64,000 nt of DNA from Nemertoderma westbladi (taxonomy: Eukaryota; Xenacoelomorpha; Nemertodermatida; Nemertodermatidae): the NCBI GenBank assembly GCA_032718475.1, contig JAUCBJ010008611.1:1-64000 (forward strand), written 5' to 3'. The position numbers and the translations under genes are program-made. The notes beneath the pieces were generated by a model. That model ran no database searches. It saw nothing but the letters and a program-made list of their open reading frames with translations, and was not told the origin of the DNA. Of the stretch, positions 57,184 to 64,000 are shown in pieces (the first letter of the stretch is position 1; every line of letters starts with the position of its first letter).

Positions 57184-57529
57184 CAAAATAGTAACGTTTA
57201 AGGTAGACCCCCCCCCCCCCCGGGTTTGTTTTTCAAAATATGTTAGTGAAATTTATAAATGAAAATAGTGATTTCTAAATTTTTTAAACTTGTTCAGAAA
57301 TATTTGATTTTTATAATTGATTTGACTAAAAATTGAAAATAAGAAATTTAAAATTATAAATTTTGCTACACAAAGATTGAAATAAGAACACCTATAAATC
57401 AGAATTTAACATCAGCCATATTTATTTTTTTATTGTTCATTAACCAAAATCGAATCCTTGAATCTCTAAATCTGATCCAAATCCATCAGCTTCATTTCTA
57501 CCAACTCCTATTGTATGAAATACACTTAT

Positions 57530-57955
57530 TTGTGGTACCGGAATTGTTTCCAAGTAGATTGATATGGAATTGTTTCCAAGTAGATTGATATGGAATTGTT
57601 TCCAAGTAGATTGATATGGAATTGTTTCCAAGTAGATTGATATGGAATTGTTTCCAAGTAGATTGATATGGAATTGTTTCCAAGTAGATTGATATGGAAT
57701 TGTTTCCAAGTAGATTGATATGGAATTGTTTCCAAGTAGATTGATATGGAATTGTTTCCAAGTAGATTGATATGGAATTGTTTCCAAGTAGATTGATATG
57801 GAATTGTTTCCAAGTAGATTGATATGGAATTGTTTCCAAGTAGATTGATATGGAATTGTTTCCAAGTAGATTGATATGGAATTGTTTCCAAGTAGATTGA
57901 TATGGAATTGTTTCCAAGTAGATTGATATGGAATTGTTTCCAAGTAGATTGATAT
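57530..57955. repeat. 26-bp tandem repeat, about 16 near-perfect copies
   Basis: The unit contains GGAATTGTTTCCAAGTAG plus attgatat. Copies are essentially identical. Because 26 is not a multiple of three and the unit lacks stops on the minus strand, all three minus frames are open and read the same 26-residue peptide cycle (METIPYQSTWKQFHINLLGN). This is arithmetic, not coding. It lies in flotillin intron 3. Confidence 0.97.
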
Positions 57956-58117
57956 AGACTGTGTTACAGTTTAATAGTGTTTCTTGTTTTGCTGAACAGA
58001 ATTCACTCGACTCAATTAGGAAACAATCGACAATGCATTGGGGACATTATAGCAAGAAAAGCTAATGGTTTTTTAATTGTAGAATAGTATGAATTAGCTT
58101 CATTAAGTCAAGGTTAT

Positions 58118-58138
58118 GGGGGGGGGGGGGGGGGGGGG
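58118..58138. repeat. Poly-G run (21)
   Basis: Homopolymer followed by ttgcaatggttcgaaatt, inside flotillin intron 3. It is one of about a dozen G/C runs of 12 or more in the window. Confidence 0.9.
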
Positions 58139-58230
58139 TTGCAATGGTTCGAAATTAAAACATTTTGTAATGCTTACTGTCCCAAAATACTAATAAGTAG
58201 AATTAAAGTGTAGCATTCATTGTGGACTAT

Positions 58231-58767
58231 GGGGGCGTTCATAAAGTATGTCACGCACTAGGGGGGGGGGGGGGGTCGAGCTTGCGTGACATTTTGTGAC
58301 AGGGGGGGGGGGGGGTGACTTTTGTGACGGTCACGGCGATGTTCTACGGTATGCTTTAATGTTAGCTTGACTTTGACTAACACATTTGTAGATGAGTGGG
58401 AAACTTTAAGGAAAAAACAATAAACTCAATAACATTGAATTTAATCCCTAACATTAACAGGACACCCCTGTCTAGTCTGCCTTGTACATGTACAGTACTG
58501 TAGTTTGAAGCTGCTAAAGTATGTATAGGCTTTTAGTAAGAACTACTTCAGTCAAAATGTTTCACTTTCTATTGTGCTTTCTAACTGTTATTAAATTACT
58601 GAAATAAAATATTTTTCGTCTAGGGGGGAGGGGGGGGGGGTATAAATTTACGAAAAAAATTTTTGTGACAGAGGGGGGGGTTCGAGCTTGCGTGACACTT
58701 TGTGACAGAGGGGGGGGGGGGGTCAAAAAACTGGAAAATTTGCGTGACATACTTTATGAACGCCCCC
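58231..58767. mobile_element. MITE with GGGGGCGTTCATAAAG ends (537 bp)
   Basis: Left end GGGGGCGTTCATAAAGTATG, then tcacgca; the right end is the exact inverse over 27 bp. Inside, gcttgcgtgacattttgtgacag plus a G-run occurs twice. No target duplication is evident. Relatives are at 60352-60838 and 13110-13157. Family unknown; similar cataaagtatgtcacgc-type ends are widespread in invertebrate genomes (from memory). Confidence 0.88.
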
Positions 58768-59210
58768 AATTCCCAATGTGAAAATAAAAATTGCAAATAA
58801 GTACCGACCTGTAATTATATTATATTTATTTTATTTATTTATTTACGGTAAAACTCACAATAATACAATTATAGTGAGGCAGCACAGTACGATAATATAC
58901 CAGCTGATAATTGAAGACCGTAAATAGCGTCAGGATTCAGTCCAGCAGGGGCTGGTCTATTGTACACTCCTACAGTAGCTACAAGTACTATAAAATAAAT
59001 ACAACATACAAAACAATCCTATATGTAGCTAGAATACAGTAATGTACCGTACCAAATATTCAGAATATAGGGAGTAATGGGGGAAGTGAGATGTTTCTAG
59101 GTAGATGGGCGGTTACATCTACATGATGTGTGTTTGTTGAACACAATTGTACATGATGTAATACACGGTGTGTCTGTCTGTAGAACTAATTTGTTCTTGA
59201 ACTTATTTAG

Positions 59211-59426
59211 GATATATACCAAGATAGGAAGAAGTTCTCCCGTCATGTATTCGATGTGGCGAGTTCCGATCTCGTGAACATGGGCATCTGCGTGGTGAGT
59301 TACACCCTGAAGGACATTCACGACTCCGAGGGTTACCTGAAGGCCTTGGGGTTGGGGAGGACGGCCCAGGTGCAGCGGGATGCGAGGATAGGGGAGGCCG
59401 AAGCTACAAGGGATTCGGGCATAAAG
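59211..59426 (+). CDS. FLOT1: Flotillin-1 exon 4 (SPFH domain end)
   Basis: Acceptor acttatttag; 72 codons, phase 0 at both ends; donor ATAAAG/GTGAGG. It encodes residues 121-192: [20 protein letters not shown], then [20 protein letters not shown] and [15 protein letters not shown]. It covers the last strands and helix of the SPFH domain and the start of the coiled coil with E-A repeats. Confidence 0.96.
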
Positions 59427-59680
59427 GTGAGGTCTGGTGGAAGACAACAATAATTACCGGTATATAATAAATTATCGCGCACTTTAAAACACAAACTTTT
59501 TAAAACCCCCCAGTGTGAAGCTAAAGAACTACTACAGCTCAACCCCGTGATATCTATGGGATTTATTGAAATGTTGTCATATAAGTTTTCTCAACCATAG
59601 CAACATGGGGGGGGGGGGGGTGCTATGCATGAATTAGCACCTTTTGTTTATGAATCTATACCATGTTTTAATATTGGCAG

Positions 59681-59881
59681 CAAGCGAAAGCCGAGGAAGA
59701 GAAAATGGCCGCGAAATACGCCAACGACATAGAGATAGCGAAGGCGAAACGAGATTACGAATTAAAACAAGCGGCTTACGATCAGGAAGTGAACACGAAG
59801 AAAGCGTCGTCGGACTTAGCTTATACATTGCAAGCCGCTAAAACTAAACAGAAAATTAAAGAGGAAGAAATGCAGATTAAG
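59681..59881 (+). CDS. FLOT1: Flotillin-1 exon 5 (flotillin coiled coil)
   Basis: Acceptor aatattggcag; 67 codons, phase 0; donor ATTAAG/GTTAGT. It encodes residues 193-259: [40 protein letters not shown] and [19 protein letters not shown]. This is the E-A-rich flotillin domain, an alpha-helical coiled coil that drives oligomerisation. Confidence 0.96.
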
Positions 59882-60351
59882 GTTAGTTAGTATAACAATT
59901 AATTCGGTAGTCGAGATTCATTGGGTCCGGTTATTATGTGTATTACTTGGGTGTGGGGCGAACCACGAAGCTGGCGGAGCCTTTAGGGAACTGCCGCTGT
60001 TAGGGGATAGGGGGTGGGTCAATTTTGGCAAATTGTTATTGTCGTTGTTGTCGTTACGATTTTGACAGGCTAATATTAGAATACATAAATATATAATATA
60101 TATTTATGTATATTATATGTATATTTATGTTTATATATATTATATATTAAGTTTAGATTTATATATATAGATATAAATAGGTCTCCAGCTGATGGCTTCT
60201 GGGCTTACTAGTCTTGTGTAACAAACATAAATTCGTTGTTCAAGTGATTTCGTAATTGTCCAGGTCTCCCCCACCATATAAATGTGATTACCAGATGGTA
60301 TCCATTTTTAATAGAGCTACCCAACTTGGTTTCCTTACTTCTGTCTTCTTA

Positions 60352-60838
60352 GGGGGAGTCCATAAAGTTTGTTTGTGTGGGTTTACAATCAAAATAATGT
60401 TCCTCAACAATTTTACTTCGTCATTCTTCGTCCAAGTTTTTCCTGCATTAAAGAGGCTGTTAAAGGGGGGTTGCAATTGTGTGGTAATGACAATTTGTGA
60501 AATGGGGGAGGAGGGGGGGGGCTATCCTTGTGACGTCACAATAGCACTTTGGTGAACAAATAAAATACATTTAACACCAACATCAACAGCCAAAGTGAAA
60601 TCTATTCAAGTAATCGCGAATTGTTAATTCTAAGTTTCGTTAAGATGAAGAACACCACATTGACTTGACTGGGTAGATAAGGACGAGGTCGAGAACATGT
60701 ATTAGTATATAATACCTTTTGTCTGGGGGAGGGAGTATTGTTTGGGGGTATTAGGTCAGGTCTACAAATTTTATGTGACAGGGGGTGGGGGGGTCAAAAA
60801 TCTGGAATATTTGCTTGAAATACTTTATGAAAGCCCCC
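60352..60838. mobile_element. Diverged MITE of the same family (487 bp) in flotillin intron 5
   Basis: The left end is GGGGGAGTCCATAAAGTTTG; the right end reversed is GGGGGCTTTCATAAAGTATTT. The same inner phrase gggtcaaaaatctgga-atatttgc is present. More diverged than the 58231 copy. Confidence 0.75.
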
Positions 60839-62763
60839 TTGTTATTAAGGGGAAAGACACACGTGAGACTAAATCTTGGGGTAACGAACAACATCAACAA
60901 TGACAAGCATTTTAGTGCCGCGCAGACGCTATAGCGTGCAACCCCTTGTGCGCGTGTTAATCCTACACGATGTAGGACAAAATAAATAATAATTCTTGTC
61001 TCTATTTGCACACCTAAATAAAAGAGTGCAGCAAGTCTACAAGGAGAACCTGTTGTTGTAAAATCCGACTGCAACTATTTTACAAATAGTTGTATAAATA
61101 AATATAATCTAGAATAGTAATAAAATATGGAAAGTGGTAAATTAATATTGTATATATGGGGTTATGTTTATACCATAGTTATTTGGTTTACACGGATGCG
61201 GCACTATTATTATATTTAGAGTTTTCATTATTAAATTAACCTATAATTAATTACATTTTGTTGAATATATTGGGATTTATAATGACGAACAAAGTCCAAT
61301 TGAATATTGACAAATCGTACCCAAAGCAAACTAATAGTACCTGAGACGAGTCCGGTTTAATCTGCAGTCCGTAGAGTGTGTATGGATATGAGCCCAGTAG
61401 TGGATGTAGACTTTCTCCTAGCCCATAGGAGACGAACCCCCATTCCGGTTGCAGGCCGGGTGTGGGACTTCATCAACTAGCAGCTGCGGTCAGGCATTAC
61501 GATGTAAAAAAAAACCTTGTTTCTGAATACTGTGAAACATGGAGGTGCTCCATACTGCCCTACTGCCAGATGCACCTTCAGCCAGGGTGTGGTATCTATT
61601 CATTAATTCATTCGGCTTACGCCCTAGTGGCTATAATAGTAAATTGGCCCCCTAGTAGCACACCAACGTTAAGATCGCGTTTAGAATAGTTCTAATAATA
61701 ATAACGTGGATAACTTCATAAACATTGTTCACTATAATCACGTTCATAGGATCGGATTTGTTCCGCTCAAAAAACGTCCATTCGACGTCATCATGTAAAC
61801 CTTAGATATTCGTTCTAAAATGGTCCGTTCAACTAATTCTTTGCCGAACTCCTTGAACGGCTTAATATTGTTTTGAAAAGTTTCCTTTCAACGTTCAGAA
61901 CTATTGGTTTGAACTGTGCTTCAAATTAAAGTGTACTTCTCTACTTCAAATATATAATTTCGAACGAATATTTAACCACTGCGAAATAGCTGCCAATCAT
62001 TCGCTATTCAATTATAAATAATATAAGTTCATTTATCGTTCAGGTACGAATATTATTTGAACTAGAAGCGGCATGGCATTGACAACATGTGACTTTCAGA
62101 CACCATCAGTTCAACAGTCCCCCGCTAGAGGGCAACATGTCTAAACATACATGTCCTCCCATTTCTTTGCTTTAAATCCGTTCAAGCTGAAACATTGCAG
62201 ATTTGTACTAGACCATTAGCTGTGGCCATTATCCGTTGCAGTTCTCTAGTCTGACGCTAGAGGGCGAATGTGGGAAAATGAAATCCTTGATCTATTTCGT
62301 CATTTATGATCCGTTCGAGCTGATACTTCTCAGATATGCGCTAAAACACATCCTGTCAGGTTCATTATACAGTTTATAGTACCTCTACCTATATTCTAAA
62401 TATATTGTAGCGTTATAGCTTTTATTCTCTTGCATATTAGTTTATTGTCTTAGTAAATATTTTTATGTTCATCTATTATGGTGCATTTGATATCCTTACA
62501 CCCTACAGGTATCCTAGAATTATTTCCCATTTAATACCATTAAAAATACCCAGTCAGCCTCTCTGAGGTAAAGCAATTAGGGGACATCTGCTTAGATTTT
62601 GCTAATAATTATTTTGAGCTGAAACTTAGTTTATATCACGTGCTGCGCGAAGATAACTGTTTGTCTTGAGTGTAGCGAAGAACATGAATCAACTATATGA
62701 ATTTTATAAAGATTTGCTATCGGTTTTTACTGTTACAACACCATTGTTGTTTCTACTCCCAAG
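60839..62763. other. Flotillin intron 5, right part
   Basis: No exon seen. A diverged tandem pair of about 128 bp spans 62110-62340: cgctagagggc at 62124 and 62252, each followed about 50 bp later by atccgttc(a/g)agctga. A third partial copy with gagctgaaacttag is near 62615. Confidence 0.5.
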
Positions 62764-62897
62764 GTTATTGAGCGGACCCAACAGATTCTAGTCCAGGAGC
62801 AGGAGATAACGAGAAAGGAGAGGGAACTAGAAGCGCAAGTGAGGAAACCAGCAGACGCTGATAAGTTTAAACTGGAACGGCTGGCTGAGGCTCAAAG
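62764..62897 (+). CDS. FLOT1: Flotillin-1 exon 6, followed by a duplicated donor array
   Basis: Acceptor ctactcccaag; 134 nt, phase 0 at the start and phase 2 at the end; donor CAAAG/GTAAGT. It encodes residues 260-303: [20 protein letters not shown], then [20 protein letters not shown] and EAQ plus a split Arg codon. Total coding so far is 911 nt; family members have about 425-430 residues, so about 120 C-terminal residues lie beyond the window. The last 32 bases of this exon and the first 8 of the intron form the unit of the 40-bp tandem array that follows. Confidence 0.95.
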
Positions 62898-64000
62898 GTA
62901 AGTCGTTTAAACTAGAGCGGTTGACTGAGGCTCAAAGGTAAGTCGTTTAAACTAGAGCGGTTGGCTGAGGCTCAAAGGTAAGTCGTTTAAACTAGAGCGA
63001 ATAGCTGAGGCTCAAAGGTAAGTCGTTTAAACTAGAACGGCTGGCTGAGGCTCAAAAGTAAGTCGTTTAAACTAGAGCGGTTGGCTGAGGCTCAAAGGTA
63101 AGTCGTTTAAACTAGAACGGTTGGCTGAGGCTCAAAGGTAAGTCGTTTAAACTAGAGCGGTTGGCTGAGGCTCAAAGGTAAGTCGTTTAAACTAAAACGG
63201 TTGGCTGAGGCTCAAAGGTAAGTCATTTAAACTAGAACGGTTGGCTGAGGCTCAAAGGTAAGTCGTTTAAACTAGAGCGGTTGGCTGAGGCTCAAAAGTA
63301 AGTCGTTTAAACTAGAGTGACTGGCTGAGGCTTAAAGGGAATTCATTTAAACTAGAACGGCTGGCTGAGGCTCAAAGGTAAGTCGTTTAAACTAGAGTGG
63401 CTGGCTGAGGCTCAAAGGCAAGTCGTTTAAACTAGAGCGGTTGGCTGAGGCTTAAAGGTAAGTCGTTTAAACTAGAGCGGTTGGCTGAGGCTCAAAGGTA
63501 AGTTATTTAAACTAGAGCGGTTGGCTGAGGCTCAAAGATAAGTCGTTTAAACTAGAGTGGTTGGCTGAGGCTCAAAAGTAAGTCGTTTAAACTAGAGCGG
63601 TTGGCTTAGGCTCAAAGGTAAGTCATTTAAACTAGAGTGGCTGGCTAAGGCTTAAAGGTAAGTCGTTTAAACTAGAGTGACTGGCTGAGGCTTAAAGGGA
63701 ATTCATTTAAACTAGAACGGCTGGCTGAGGCTCAAAGGTAAGTCGTTTAAACTAGAGTGGCTGGCTGAGGCTCAAAGGCAAGTCGTTTAAACTAGAGCGG
63801 TTGGCTGAGGCTTAAAGGTAAGTCGTTTAAACTAGAGCGGTTGGCTGAGGCTCAAAGGTAAGTCATTTAAACTAGAGCGGTTGGCTGAGGCTCAAAAGTA
63901 AGTCGTTTAAACTTGAGCGGTTGGCTGAGGCTCAAAGGTAAGTCATTTAAACTAGAGTTGCTGGCTGAGGCTTAAAGGTAAGTCGTTTAAACTAGAGTGG
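62898..64000 (+). repeat. 40-bp tandem array of duplicated exon-end/splice-donor units
   Basis: About 27.5 units of 40 bp run to the window edge. Each unit is gtaagtcg followed by 32 bases matching the end of flotillin exon 6 (tttaaactagagcgg then ttggctgaggctcaaag). Nearly every unit keeps the exon-like codons [10 protein letters not shown] and an AG/GTAAGT donor. A nine-unit (360-bp) higher-order copy is visible: 63301-63500 repeats at 63661-63860, including the odd units with gggaattc and ggcaagtc. Confidence 0.97.

Noticed and set aside
57440-57943. Three overlapping minus-strand frames of 121-167 codons
   Set aside because: They are the same 26-bp repeat read in three frames and lie within a flotillin intron.
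62898-64000. Possible CRISPR array (regular 40-bp direct repeats)
   Set aside because: There are no unique spacers, the repeat equals a eukaryotic exon end plus splice donor, and the genome is animal.

Overview
The window is nuclear DNA from an invertebrate animal. Genes are split by GT-AG introns, mobile elements make up most of the sequence, and the palindrome TAGGCCTA recurs throughout. Two host genes can be named: a single-exon BTB-BACK-Kelch gene (minus strand, 33944-35716) and the first six exons of flotillin-1 (plus strand, 53291-62897, continuing beyond the right edge). The taxon cannot be fixed from this sequence; a marine invertebrate, perhaps a deuterostome, is an inference.

The main find is a Helitron-type rolling-circle transposon gene on the minus strand, 19820 down to 4661. 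Seven exons with GT-AG borders join in frame into 6783 nt (2260 codons plus stop). Joining them brings together the Cys half (exon 2) and the His half (exon 3) of a cysteine-protease-like domain resembling ubiquitin-specific tegument-type peptidases. This is followed by 15-residue repeats, a Cys-rich domain, the Helitron N-domain, an HUH Rep nuclease and a PIF1-like helicase. Five of the six introns are swollen with repeats: a 2 kb minisatellite, a 1.3 kb GTACCG array, poly-G elements and a palindromic MITE.

Layout. 1-2310: GGCTCGA minisatellite, an E-box repeat and a GATCTAAG minisatellite. 2311-4660: AT-rich, no gene. 4661-19820: Helitron. 20130-21046: hAT-like element. 21060-23640: GCGCGCC-rich repeats. 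23654-25740: second copy of the 1-1700 composite, with a LINE inserted. 26903-28269: hAT element carrying reverse-transcriptase debris. 29300-30330: GC-rich block, unrecognised. 31100-31430: LINE fragment. 32043-33570: repeats and a foldback. 33944-35716: Kelch gene. 37873-40910: 3 kb TIR element with a broken, spliced gene. 41081-41695: foldback. 42013-45766: near-full-length LINE with one frameshift at its catalytic motif. 46247-46660: truncated copy of the same LINE. 48440-52246: tandem duplication and three nonautonomous elements with target-site duplications. 53291 to the end: flotillin, whose introns hold a hAT-like element, a 26-bp tandem repeat, two MITEs and, at the right edge, a 40-bp tandem array made from the exon 6/intron 6 boundary itself.

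The genes do not form a pathway. Several insertions can be dated or proven inside the window by comparing filled and empty paralogous sites.
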